Below are positions 27,358 through 35,029 of a stretch of 35,029 nt of DNA, one piece after another. This DNA comes from Barthelona sp. PAP020 (Eukaryota > Metamonada: BaSk clade), in the NCBI GenBank assembly GCA_040182905.1, contig JARQWU010000092.1, positions 1 through 35,029 on the forward strand, read 5' to 3'. Position 1 is the first letter of the stretch; every line of letters begins with the position of its first letter. A program made the translations under genes and the position numbers. A model generated the notes under the pieces. The model saw only the letters and a program-made list of their open reading frames with translations. It made no database searches and was not told the DNA's origin.

Positions 27358-27954
27358 ATGTTTGAAATTCTGAAAATTATTCAAGAGTTGAAGCAATGGT
27401 ATGAAATACTTGAAGAAGAGATTAACGATATGAAAAGAGATGTACAAATTTGCAAATTTTGGAATACCAAATATCAAACCATGAAATGGAGAAAACCAAT
27501 CAAAAGATTGAATTCTTTAATTTCTGAAAAAGAAAAACTGCTTCATGCCATTGAATATCAAATGAGTCTTTTTAATATTCATTCAAATGTTGGATCTCAG
27601 TTACTAAATCGATTAAATAGATTAAATTTGAATTGTAACGAAAGATCTGGCATTAAACAAAACTCAACCGACACTTTTGAAAGTTCTTTTGTCAAAAAGC
27701 AACCCCTATTTGAACAAAAACAACTTCAACAATTTCCAATCAAGAGCAATTCCCAAAAGATGCAACAAAGACAGCAAGAGCACTCAGGTCAATCTAATTT
27801 CAACTTTACACCTTCAAACAATATGATGTTTTCCACCATAAATCAACCATATTCATCACCAATGGGTACAATACCTTCAGATAATGATGATAAAGATTCT
27901 TGTACAACTGAATATTTGACCAATCTTAAAAATTCCATAATCGCATCTTTGTAA
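27358..27954 (+). CDS. Orphan with N-terminal coiled coil and Gln/Asn-rich C-terminus
   Basis: 198 aa from the first ATG (MFEILKIIQELKQWY). Residues 1-90 are strongly helical with heptad-like spacing, a probable coiled coil. From about residue 115 the protein is Gln, Asn and Ser rich and low complexity (KQLQQFPIKS, MQQRQQEHSGQSNFNF), without FG repeats. There is no membrane segment or catalytic motif. I do not recognise the family. Some nucleoporins, mediator subunits and centrosomal proteins share such a build. A T-run and a CCAATTTTTCTTG motif lie about 85-105 bp before the ATG. Confidence 0.75.
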   Translation: MFEILKIIQELKQWYEILEEEINDMKRDVQICKFWNTKYQTMKWRKPIKRLNSLISEKEKLLHAIEYQMSLFNIHSNVGSQLLNRLNRLNLNCNERSGIKQNSTDTFESSFVKKQPLFEQKQLQQFPIKSNSQKMQQRQQEHSGQSNFNFTPSNNMMFSTINQPYSSPMGTIPSDNDDKDSCTTEYLTNLKNSIIASL

Positions 27955-27972
27955 AATAAAATAAAATAAAAT
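27953..27972 (+). repeat. (AAAAT)4 microsatellite over the stop codon
   Basis: Four perfect pentanucleotide units begin inside the TAA stop of the preceding gene and run on into an A-rich tract. Probably an ordinary slippage repeat. Confidence 0.9.
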
Positions 27973-28282
27973 AAAAAAAATAAAAAATTGTTTTCTCTCT
28001 GTTTTTTTTTTTCTTTAAAAGCAATTTTTTAAAAAAAAGAACAGTTATTGTAAATTTTAACTATAAATAAGTTAGTTGAAAAATATAATTTGTAATTTTA
28101 AATTTAATAATTTAATGTTTCAAAAGATAGGCAAAAATATTTCATTTTAGGTTGAATGATTTTGGTCCAGTTTGTGAAACAATTGGTCAAGTTGTGAAAC
28201 AACTATATTTATTTACAAAGAAAAAGTAATCAGAGAAAACTCATTTTATTAAATCTCAGCCACAGAAAATGAGTGGCTGCAA
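27955..28282. other. Intergenic region with short repeats and a small hairpin
   Basis: Besides the microsatellite it has two nearby copies of TTGTGAAACAA (about 28169-28201) and a 7-bp hairpin, CAGCCAC/GTGGCTG, at 28257-28279 with a 9-nt loop. No gene seen. Confidence 0.45.
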
Positions 28283-28612
28283 TTGAATCTTGGTCATCAA
28301 GTATTAAAATTGTGGAAAAATTTTCCTGTATTTTTTGCAGAAGAAACTTTAAAGTTTAAACTTTACCTAAGAAAATCAAAAGTTGTTCAACAGATCAATC
28401 GGGCCTCGAAAACCCTTAACCAAAAAAACACAATTCTTTTTTATTCACTCATACCCAAAGTGCTTCTTGGCTTGGAAATAATTATAAAGAACTTTAAATT
28501 TTCTGAGAAAGCAATTTTGAGTTTGAAAAGAGCAAAATCTTTAAAACCCAACATGTTAAGCAAATATCTTGTAAATATTTCTCTTTTTCTGTTTGTGTTC
28601 AGTTTTCACTGA
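28283..28612 (+). pseudogene. Second copy of the dispersed family; 109-codon open remnant without ATG
   Basis: An open frame of 109 codons beginning at TTG, with no ATG for its first 90 codons; the ATG just upstream runs into a stop in another frame. The segment encoded at 28358-28491 (LYLRKSKVVQQINRASK, VLLGLEI) matches the broken frame at 15090-15284, while the DNA has drifted. The C-terminal part contains a hydrophobic stretch, YLVNISLFLFVFSFH. It could also be an exon of a gene whose other exons I cannot see. Function unknown. Confidence 0.4.
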
Positions 28613-29354
28613 ACCATAAATTATATAATCAAACTAACTTTGGAAAAATGTTAGTCTTCATTAATTAAACAAAATTCAAAAATTTCAAAAAGAAAGAGCA
28701 AAAATTGCTTTCAATTTCACAAAAAGAGCAATATGGTTTATAAATTTCATTTAATTTGAGCAAAAGGGCAAAAAATTCTTTTCAATTCAACAAATTCTCA
28801 AACAAAATGGTAATTCTGAAAGAAATTAGCAAACAGACAAAAAATACTTTTCAGACAATATTTTCAAAAACAGGTTTTATGAAAAATAAAATATATGGTT
28901 TTTTTATCAAAAAGTACTTTTGAAACAATGGAATTCATCAAAATAATTATTTTTTTTTGTAGTGAAAAAGAAGTTGCACAAATGGAGTAAATTGATAAAA
29001 TTAAAAGTTTTATTTTGTAAAAAGGTAAAAGCAATGAACATTTTTGGAAACATTCAAAAACTCTTCCAAATGAAAAAAATACAAAAAAACAGCATCAATT
29101 TAAACAACTAAAAAGAAATAAACTTTCCTTCAATGAAAGAGTTTCAAACAAAAAAAAAAGAACAAAAAAAGACAAAGAAATTATAAAAAACAAAAAAAAA
29201 TTTGTTGATATAATGTTTTCAATTTTAAAATAACTGAAAAACTCCCGATTGTCAAAGAGATTGAAAGAAAAATGATTTGAAAAATTGAAAAAAAATTCAT
29301 AAATTTACATTTTTTTCCAAACTCAATTTTCGCTTTTTCTGGCATTCCGATTAG
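28613..29354. other. 742-bp A-rich intergenic stretch with loose tandem repeat
   Basis: Three degenerate copies of a unit like gcaaaa..caaaaaattcttttcaattcaa start near 28695, 28758 and 28826, about 65-68 bp apart. The rest is A-rich with poly-A and poly-T runs. No coding frame is convincing. Its right end holds the eL21 promoter. Confidence 0.45.
29324..29338 (+). promoter_or_regulatory. Putative promoter element CAATTTTCGCTTTTT before eL21
   Basis: 31 bp before the eL21 ATG. A 14-base match (CAATTTTCGCTTTT) recurs 18 bp before the TBC gene's ATG. Possibly a core promoter or initiator element. Confidence 0.35.
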
Positions 29355-29837
29355 ATGGTTCATTCCTACGGTTTAAGAAGTGGTACTCGTTATCTTTTTT
29401 CACGTGATTTCCGCAAAAAAGGAACTATGAAAACTTCCACAGTCCTTCGTACTTTTAAGATCGGCGATTACGTCGATATTAAGGCCGATGGTGGTGTTCA
29501 AAAAGGTTTACCTCACAAATTCTATCATGGAAAGACTGGTCGTGTTTGGAATATTACTCCCCGTGGTGTTGGTGTTGAAGTTTTAAAGAAAGTTGGTCAC
29601 AGATACATGAATAAGCGTATTTCCGTTAGATATGAACATGTTGTTCCTTCTAAATGTCGTGATGCTTTTATTGCTCGTGTTAAGAAGAACGACGCTTTAC
29701 GTGCCGAAGCCAAGAAGGCTGGAAAGGAAGTTTCCACCAAGATTCAACCTGAAGGTCCCAGAGGTGCTTTTATTGTCAAATCCAATAAGACTCAACAACA
29801 AACTATCTCTCCTGTTACTTTCGAACAACTTTACTAA
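29355..29837 (+). CDS. RPL21: Ribosomal protein eL21 (RPL21)
   Basis: 160 aa, full family length, single exon. It is a large-subunit protein near the central protuberance. Conserved blocks are SYGLRSGTRYLFSRDFRKKG, the SH3-like core GDYVDIKADGGVQKGLPHKF followed by YHGKTGRVWNITPRGVGVEV, and KRISVRYEHVVPSKCRDAFI. The first Met is preceded by TTAG, so an intron in the 5' UTR ending there is possible but not needed. Codon use is strongly biased (AAG, CGT, GGT, GTT), like uS3, pointing to high expression. Confidence 0.97.
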   Translation: MVHSYGLRSGTRYLFSRDFRKKGTMKTSTVLRTFKIGDYVDIKADGGVQKGLPHKFYHGKTGRVWNITPRGVGVEVLKKVGHRYMNKRISVRYEHVVPSKCRDAFIARVKKNDALRAEAKKAGKEVSTKIQPEGPRGAFIVKSNKTQQQTISPVTFEQLY

Positions 29838-29943
29838 TTTGTATGTATTTGTTGTTTGAAAATCACTTTACTGCCGGTAAATCGTAACCATTTTTTGTTT
29901 CTTTTTATTTTTTTATTGTTATTGATTTTTTTAATATTATGAT

Positions 29944-30822
29944 ATGAATTTATTTGAGGAATTTCTTGAAATTGTTGATGAATTTGATGATTTGAATGAA
30001 GATGAAAATGATCAAGGTCAATCGTTGTTTTATGGCATTGGAAAAAAGTTATTTGGAAATATAGATGAAACAGAAAACAGAACATTTATGAAGGAAAGTC
30101 AAGAACATTTAATATGTCATGAGAATTTTTTGAAGGTTTTGAAGGAAATTGAAGAATTGGATGAGGAATTGCAAACAAATAAGAAAATCTTTTTTCATGA
30201 AGATACATCATTTCGATGTGTAAATATGAGTAAATTGGATGAATTTAATCAAAATTTTCAATTTCAAGCGGGAACTTTTTTCAAAATCTTACAATCAACT
30301 TCTGATGAAATCGAAAACTTAAAATTATCATCAAAACAATTAGAATCTTTGCTTTTTGGATGTTTACAATATATCTATTTTGAATTAAACAAGGTTATTT
30401 CGTTACATTCTTATTACAATAAAATACATGAAATCAATTTTGAGCAAATTAGTTTAAAAGAGATCAATTGCATTCAAACCGACGTTAACATTGAAAATGA
30501 TGGTTTTAAGGATCGTTTGATGGCTGAAAATATGATGTTAAAAAACACTTATTCCACAAAACGTGATTTGATTCTAAAAACTGAAAAACAAGTCAATGAA
30601 ATAACAAAATTAACGTCAGCTATAGTAAGTAATGTGAACATTCATCGAGAATTGATGATAAATATTGTTACCAGCACAGATGAAGTTGCACAAAATTTAG
30701 AAAGGACAGTTGATGACTTATTTAAAACAAAAAACCTTTCAAAAGAAAGTGGTCGTTGGTTGGCTTTGTTTTTTATTATCATTACCATTTTTATTATTGT
30801 GTTGGATTTGATATGTCCTTAA
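29944..30822 (+). CDS. Syntaxin-18/Ufe1-like SNARE, tail-anchored
   Basis: 292 aa. The first 195 residues are acidic and helical, as in the N-terminal bundle of syntaxin 18. A SNARE motif follows at about residues 205-262: LMAENMMLK, then QVNEITKLTSAIVSNV and EVAQNLERTVDDL, which lines up with the EEIQ...VVEISRLQEIF pattern of syntaxin 18. The C-terminus is a single membrane anchor, WLALFFIIITIFIIVLDLI. By layer counting the central 0-layer position is His234 (Arg235 beside it) instead of Gln. Syntaxin 18 acts in Golgi-to-ER fusion, so this would sit on the ER. Use1 or Sec20 are less likely alternatives. Confidence 0.72.
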   Translation: MNLFEEFLEIVDEFDDLNEDENDQGQSLFYGIGKKLFGNIDETENRTFMKESQEHLICHENFLKVLKEIEELDEELQTNKKIFFHEDTSFRCVNMSKLDEFNQNFQFQAGTFFKILQSTSDEIENLKLSSKQLESLLFGCLQYIYFELNKVISLHSYYNKIHEINFEQISLKEINCIQTDVNIENDGFKDRLMAENMMLKNTYSTKRDLILKTEKQVNEITKLTSAIVSNVNIHRELMINIVTSTDEVAQNLERTVDDLFKTKNLSKESGRWLALFFIIITIFIIVLDLICP

Positions 30823-30920
30823 AATATGTAAATTCATTTATATTTGTTTTATTTTAATGTGATCAATTCACAAAGAAATCAGTGAACAAAAATTGCTTTT
30901 GAAAATAACATGAAAAATAC

Positions 30921-30934
30921 CAATTTTCGCTTTT
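30921..30934 (+). promoter_or_regulatory. Putative promoter element CAATTTTCGCTTTT before the TBC gene
   Basis: 18 bp before the ATG and identical over 14 bases to the element before eL21. The MYST gene has a variant lacking the G. Confidence 0.35.
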
Positions 30935-30938
30935 GACT

Positions 30939-31883
30939 ATGACACACACAGTATCAATTGGTGATATAATTGATTATCAATATCCTGATTGTGAAGATGA
31001 AAAAAATTTGATAGAAAAATGGAAAAACGTTTTTATCAATCCAAAAAAATATGATTCAACGTATTTACGAAGACTAATTTTAAATGGAATACCAAATTTA
31101 TATCGAGGAGAATATTATTATCATTTTGGAGGAGGAAAAGGTTTAAAACGAAATCAATCTGATTTATTTCACAAATGTATTGGAATGATATCTCATAATT
31201 ATGAAGAAATTATTGATTTGGATGTAAATCGGACTTTTCCTGAGCAATTAATTTTTTCTTCTGATTTTACTTCTGATTTCGCAAAACAATCATTGAAACA
31301 AATATTATCCGCTTATTCAAATATAAACACGTCCATGGGTTATACTCAAGGAATGAATGTAATTGCCAGTTTGTTGTTATTTTTTTTGCCGGTTGAAAAA
31401 TGTTTTTTTACTTTTACTGCTCTAATTGAGCGTATTTTTAGAGATTTATTTCATGAATCAATGGAACAAATTCAATTGAATTCAAGAATTATTCAAGAAT
31501 TAATCCAAAATAAATGTAGCATGAAAGTTCAAAGAATTATGAAAAATTTGAATGTTCCATTTGTATTTATTATCATTCGTTGGTTTTTATCTGCTTTTAC
31601 GTATTCAATACCTTTCAGTTATTGTGTTAGACTAGTTGATTTAATAGTTCTTGATGGATTTGTAGTGTTTTTTAAAGCTTCTATTGTGTTAATTAATACA
31701 TTGAATGATTGTTCAGATTCTATAAATGCTGTTTGTTGGTTGCAAAATGTTCCTGTTCAAAAATTTTTTAACAGTCAAAAATTTTTGAAACTTGTGAATG
31801 ACACGAATATTACGATACAAGATTTGGTAAATATACAAAAAAAGCTTGAAATTTCAGAATTACACAAGTTTGATTCTTTATAA
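30939..31883 (+). CDS. TBC-domain Rab GTPase-activating protein
   Basis: 314 aa from the ATG at MTHTVSIGDII; a TTG two codons upstream is ignored. The TBC domain fills most of the protein: LRRLILNGIPNLYRGEYY opens it, IDLDVNRTFP carries the arginine finger (IxxDxxRT), and GYTQGMN is the glutamine finger (YxQ). Both catalytic residues are present, so it should speed GTP hydrolysis by a Rab. Downstream, LIRWFLSAFTYSIPF-like and VRLVDLIVLDGFVVFFKASI match the C-terminal lobe. There are no extra PH, RUN or membrane domains. The Rab target is unknown; the Rab32-like protein in this window is one candidate only by presence. Confidence 0.9.
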   Translation: MTHTVSIGDIIDYQYPDCEDEKNLIEKWKNVFINPKKYDSTYLRRLILNGIPNLYRGEYYYHFGGGKGLKRNQSDLFHKCIGMISHNYEEIIDLDVNRTFPEQLIFSSDFTSDFAKQSLKQILSAYSNINTSMGYTQGMNVIASLLLFFLPVEKCFFTFTALIERIFRDLFHESMEQIQLNSRIIQELIQNKCSMKVQRIMKNLNVPFVFIIIRWFLSAFTYSIPFSYCVRLVDLIVLDGFVVFFKASIVLINTLNDCSDSINAVCWLQNVPVQKFFNSQKFLKLVNDTNITIQDLVNIQKKLEISELHKFDSL

Positions 31884-32154
31884 ATGGTTTTTCTCTTTTT
31901 TATTAGTTTTCGAATGTAGATTGTGTTCAATTATCAAGATAGAAGATCGAATGATTGTTTAACTTGTAAGATAAAACCATAAAAAAACAAAGAGGCGTTG
32001 TGTTTAATAAACAATCACACTATTTACGTATTTTTTTCTGATAACTTTGATAATAACTAAGAGTGTAAGAAAAAAGTGAAATAAATTTAAAGAACAAACT
32101 ATTTTCAAAAAATAACAAATAATATGTCAAAAATAATCAAAAAGGAAAACAAAT

Positions 32155-33384
32155 TTAAGAATGAGAATCAAAAGATGCAAATTGATTCTTCTGTTTGAAC
32201 TCTTTTTTAAAATTTTTTAATTCAACAACATCTGGGCTTTCAACATTTTCTAAAACGTCAGGAACAAAGTTGTAATGTCCAATTATGTAATTCAACTCTA
32301 TTTTATCCTTTTCTGTCAAAGAAAACCATTTTAGGAACCAAAAAATAAATTGTCCATATACTTTCCTTTTTAAATTATTTGAAATATTTCTATTTTTGAT
32401 GTTCAACCCAATATTCTGAAGCACCCATTGATTTTTCGAATATTTTTCATTTGTTAAATAATATGTGACCAAATCGTTGATGTTATGGATATCCGTTGGA
32501 ATAGATAACGAAGAAATAGTTAATTCAGCAAAGTCTAAATTTCCATACAATTCAAACATTTCAAACAAATTTTCAAACATTTTTTCCAACGCAAAAGGTC
32601 TGACATCGTCTAACGTAATTTTATGATGGAAACTAAACAAGTGTTCTGCAAATGTTGGGTCAACTTTATCAATATTATTATGCTCACAATATTTAACGTA
32701 GGCGTTCCAAATCTTGTCTTTTGAAGTGTTTGAGAAATCAAAAAATTCAATACTTTCCACATGCTTGAAAAATTCGGAAATGAAATCATAGGCAAAAAAT
32801 AAATGTTGTGCATTGGAAAATAAAGACAACACACAACACTGTTCAGCAGTTACGTTGTAATTTTCTAAAAAGTTTCTTTGAAAGGTAATATTCCAATCAT
32901 CAATTTTACAACTGTCTTCACTAGATATGATTGAGTTACAATTTAATAACAATAAATGGGTGTTGGAAAGAATATTATACTCAAAATTAATGGTCCAACA
33001 AAATTCAATCTTTGATAAATTAGTAAAAAGACATTTCATTTTATTCTTTTCTAAATATATCAACAGGTTGATTAGATTAGGTAAACAAAAGTTATTATTT
33101 TTCGTTAAATAATGTCTATTTTCAATCAATTGTAAAATAATGGAATATTCGATTAAAATTATTAACAAATCATTAAATTTTATTCTTAATTCATTAATAA
33201 CCTTTTCCATTAATTCAATAAACGTTTTTGTATCTTCACTAGAATATAAACACATCTTTAAAATTTCTTCAAGCGGTATAATGAAATGTTTGTTGAATAT
33301 CTCTTCTTCAAGATATTTCTCTTCAATTTCAACAATTCCATAATTATCTAGATCTTGAAATGAAATATATTGTAATTTTTGCAT
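32155..33384 (-). CDS. Orphan helical protein, 409 aa
   Basis: An uninterrupted frame from ATG (MQKLQYISFQDLDNY) to TAA; the TTG eight codons upstream is discounted. The product is almost all helix, rich in Leu, Ile, Phe, Asn and Glu, without signal peptide, membrane span or known motif. Hydrophobic stretches such as LLIILIEYSIILQLI fit buried helices of an alpha-solenoid. I do not recognise the family, but it resembles the 937-aa orphan in composition. It is divergent from the proteasome gene over 177 bp, which contain a perfect 10-bp inverted repeat. Confidence 0.82.
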   Translation of the reverse strand: MQKLQYISFQDLDNYGIVEIEEKYLEEEIFNKHFIIPLEEILKMCLYSSEDTKTFIELMEKVINELRIKFNDLLIILIEYSIILQLIENRHYLTKNNNFCLPNLINLLIYLEKNKMKCLFTNLSKIEFCWTINFEYNILSNTHLLLLNCNSIISSEDSCKIDDWNITFQRNFLENYNVTAEQCCVLSLFSNAQHLFFAYDFISEFFKHVESIEFFDFSNTSKDKIWNAYVKYCEHNNIDKVDPTFAEHLFSFHHKITLDDVRPFALEKMFENLFEMFELYGNLDFAELTISSLSIPTDIHNINDLVTYYLTNEKYSKNQWVLQNIGLNIKNRNISNNLKRKVYGQFIFWFLKWFSLTEKDKIELNYIIGHYNFVPDVLENVESPDVVELKNFKKEFKQKNQFASFDSHS

Positions 33385-33421
33385 GATAAAGAAATTTCTA
33401 AATATCAATTATTTTTTACTT

Positions 33422-33449
33422 TTCGATTCGATCAATATTTCGAATCGAA
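33422..33449. repeat. 10-bp inverted repeat TTCGATTCGA-N8-TCGAATCGAA
   Basis: Arms at 33422-33431 and 33440-33449 are exact reverse complements separated by 8 bases. It lies 38 bp upstream of the minus-strand orphan and 113 bp upstream of proteasome beta4. Its CpG-containing sequence stands out in AT-rich DNA, so a dimeric transcription-factor site is plausible. Confidence 0.6.
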
Positions 33450-33561
33450 TTCTGAAGAAAATTTGTTTTATTTGCATTCTTTATACTCATAAAAGTATTT
33501 ATTAAAATTGTAAATCACAAAATCTTATTGTATATTTCCCTTTTTTTTTTACCAAAAAATC

Positions 33562-34146
33562 ATGGAAAGTCTGTTTGGTTTCGTTGGAAAGGATTTTGTT
33601 GTGATTGTAGCAACTACTGGACGTGCAAGAAGCATAATTGAAATGAAATCTGATGATGATAAGATTTATATAATAGACGAAAACAAATTAATGGGTATTG
33701 TTGATGATGGTAGTGGTGATGGCAGAATGTTTGCTGAATATATTCAAAAGAATTGTCATTATTATTCAATGGTAAATGGCGTATGTTATGATACTCATGC
33801 CACCTCGAATTTCATTCGTTCTACTCTTGCTGAGCACTTAAGAACCAGTCCTTATAACGTTTTTACTTTGGTTGGTGGTATAGATGATAAAAAACCCAAA
33901 TTGTATTTTGTAGATTATCTTGGTGCTCTCATGGAATTGAATAATGGTTGTCATGGTTATGCCTCCAACTTTTTAGGATCCACTTTTGATGCAAATTGGA
34001 AACCTGACATGACACGCGATGAGGCAATGGAATTAATTAACAAATTGATTGAACAATATCAAAGAAGGTGCGTAGTTAAGTCTCCTGGGTTTATGGTCAA
34101 ATTTATTTCTGAAGAAGGTATCACCTGTGAAACAATAAAAAAATAA
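33562..34146 (+). CDS. 20S proteasome subunit beta type 4 (PSMB2/Pre1 class)
   Basis: 194 aa, close to human PSMB2 (201). The family signature is clear: MESLFGFVGKDFVVIVATTG matches MEYLIGIQGPDYVLVASD, FAEYIQKNCHYYSMVNG matches FAEYIQKNVQLYKMRNG, and later come LYFVDYLGAL, HGYASNFLGS and MTRDEAMELINKLIEQ. Beta4 is a non-catalytic inner-ring subunit: there is no propeptide ending in the Gly-Thr cleavage site and no N-terminal Thr, as expected. It assembles into the inner rings of the 20S core. Together with the RING ligase and the ubiquitin-like protein it gives the window a protein-turnover theme, but not a cluster. Confidence 0.95.
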   Translation: MESLFGFVGKDFVVIVATTGRARSIIEMKSDDDKIYIIDENKLMGIVDDGSGDGRMFAEYIQKNCHYYSMVNGVCYDTHATSNFIRSTLAEHLRTSPYNVFTLVGGIDDKKPKLYFVDYLGALMELNNGCHGYASNFLGSTFDANWKPDMTRDEAMELINKLIEQYQRRCVVKSPGFMVKFISEEGITCETIKK

Positions 34147-34300
34147 GTGGTTGTTTTTGTTTTTTTTTTTGATTTATTGGGGAATTTAACAGTTTAGTAA
34201 TCATTGAATCCTAAAAATTCTTGTGTTCAATTTAAAGAAATGTTTAAAGAAATATTTAAAATCTACATATCATTTGGCAATTTTTTGAACACAAATATGA

Positions 34301-34693
34301 ATGATATTGAAGAATTGCAAAGTTAAAAAAAAAAAAAGAATTTCCGTGAAAAAGGATGATTTGTTGAGAAAATTCTCACCCCAAATCACAACTGATTCAT
34401 TTTTGCATTTTTTTACTTTTACAATACCAGGATTTGATACTTACCCAAATAAAATGGGACCATCTGCTTCTTCTGGGTCTGAAAGAGGAAGATATTTCAC
34501 TCATAATGATGAGTCAGAAGGATATACTTTTCGTTCTGTTAAACAAATATATTATTCTCAAATTACTACCAATGGGTTACCTCAAGGACAAGGAATACCT
34601 TTAACACAAATGTGCCGATTTTTGAGAGAACATTGGTCACAAAATGACGAAGGATTAAGAACAGATTATGAGCCTTGGTCAGATATGGATTGA
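34301..34693 (+). CDS. Small orphan protein, 79-130 aa (start uncertain)
   Basis: The frame ends in TGA after EPWSDMD. The part from PGFDTYPNKMGPSASSG onward has a coding-like mixture (Gly, Pro, Arg, Trp, Asp) and contains YTFRSVKQIYYSQIT and RFLREHWSQNDEGLR. Upstream, the translation is Lys- and Phe-rich and looks like a leader or UTR, so the true start may be the ATG at 34454 (79 aa) instead of 34301 (130 aa). A T-rich tract with CAATACCAG before 34431 could be promoter or an intron end. I recognise no family. It is polar and acidic, without membrane segments. Confidence 0.55.
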   Translation: MILKNCKVKKKKRISVKKDDLLRKFSPQITTDSFLHFFTFTIPGFDTYPNKMGPSASSGSERGRYFTHNDESEGYTFRSVKQIYYSQITTNGLPQGQGIPLTQMCRFLREHWSQNDEGLRTDYEPWSDMD

Positions 34694-34694
34694 T

Positions 34695-34749
34695 TTTTTT
34701 GTTGAATCTGATTTTTATTTGTATTTTTTGTTGAATCTGCTTTTAATTT
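34695..34749 (+). repeat. Two direct copies of a 26-nt unit, period 29
   Basis: TTTTTTGTTGAATCTG occurs at 34695 and 34724 and each copy is followed by similar T-rich sequence. It is 3' UTR or intergenic DNA. Of little obvious meaning. Confidence 0.7.
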
Positions 34750-34930
34750 TTTTTTTTTAATGATTTTATTTTTTGCAGCCGAAGTTATTGATTGTATTAG
34801 TTTGTATTTTTGCATTTATTTTATAAAAATCTGATTTTTTGTTATTTTTTTTGATTTTTAGAAATTTGTTTGAAGGAAAACTCCTTCCCAGATTTTCATT
34901 TTCTCATTTTTTTTTTCAACCAATAATTTA

Positions 34931-35029
34931 ATGGAAGATTTTCAGTTGTACACATTCCTTGGTCTCGGGGGGTTTATTGTGTTTATCTTTTTGATTAATA
35001 TTTGTCGTGCGATGATTGTTGTTGAACAG
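34931..35029 (+). CDS. Start of a membrane protein (possibly stomatin/SPFH-like), truncated by the window edge
   Basis: 33 codons are open from an ATG to the last base. The translation begins MEDFQLYTF and has one clear hydrophobic segment, LGLGGFIVFIFLINI, followed by CRAMIVVEQ. A short N-terminal tail, one membrane span and then a strand like R-x-V-V-x-Q is how stomatin/prohibitin-type SPFH proteins begin, but so little is visible that this is only a suggestion. The frame could also end or splice right after the window. A T-run precedes the ATG, as with other genes here. Confidence 0.5.
   Translation, partial: MEDFQLYTFLGLGGFIVFIFLINICRAMIVVEQ

Noticed and set aside
28257-28279. 7-bp hairpin CAGCCAC/GTGGCTG as a terminator
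   Set aside because: Eukaryotic context, too short to be informative, and no gene ends just there.
34437-34447. ATACTTACCCA, like the 5' end of U1 snRNA
   Set aside because: It lies inside a coding-like frame and the downstream sequence shows no U1 stem-loops or Sm site.

Overview
The window is nuclear DNA from a strongly AT-rich, gene-dense microbial eukaryote that uses the standard stop codons. The evidence is cytosolic seryl- and phenylalanyl-tRNA synthetases, ribosomal proteins uS3 and eL21, Rab32-like and Sar1-like GTPases, a MYST acetyltransferase, a 20S proteasome beta subunit, SNARE and TBC proteins, and spliceosomal introns. An axonemal dynein p28 light intermediate chain means the organism very probably makes a motile flagellum. 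Introns are few and tiny: I resolve six of 35-43 nt. Most start GTATK and carry a CTAAC/CTAAT-like element only about 10-18 nt before the 3' AG, and they lie near the 5' end of their genes. This fused branch-point/acceptor style recalls parabasalids and other intron-poor protists, but I cannot name the lineage.

Layout. 1-3163: the 3' end of an EF-hand gene, then a 937-residue orphan. 3890-6163: a Rab32-type GTPase, a 68-nt near-perfect hairpin, a P-loop nucleoside/nucleotide kinase and a divergent ubiquitin-like protein; the last three genes are split by introns. 6264-9603: Sar1, a small acidic orphan, SerRS and uS3, the last two divergent over 98 bp. 10096-14442: a MYST acetyltransferase and a GT41 O-GlcNAc-transferase-like protein, divergent. 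14650-15400: decayed coding sequence of a family with a second copy at 28.3 kb. 15792-20485: a long orphan with a possible vWA-like N-terminus and a SPRY-RING (KPC1/RNF123-like) ubiquitin ligase. 20708-27954: PheRS beta, a small orphan, a PP4/PP6-like phosphatase, a START protein, a tail-anchored CBM20 protein, dynein p28 and a Gln/Asn-rich orphan. 27955-29354: intergenic sequence with repeats. 29355-35029: eL21, a syntaxin-18-like SNARE, a TBC RabGAP, an orphan, proteasome beta4, a small orphan and the start of a membrane protein.

There are no operons. Genes are packed with short divergent or convergent gaps of 45-250 bp, so bidirectional promoters are likely. Functional themes are membrane traffic (Rab32, Sar1, SNARE, TBC), ubiquitin and proteasome (UBL, RING ligase, beta4), translation, and nuclear or nutrient signalling (MYST, OGT, PPP). 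I found no tRNA, rRNA, CRISPR array or intact mobile element.

The best candidates for something undescribed are the 68-nt hairpin between two convergent genes, the divergent ubiquitin-like modifier ending Gly-Gly-Ser, the Sar1 with an Arf-type catalytic glutamine, the SNARE without a central glutamine, and the tail-anchored CBM20 protein.
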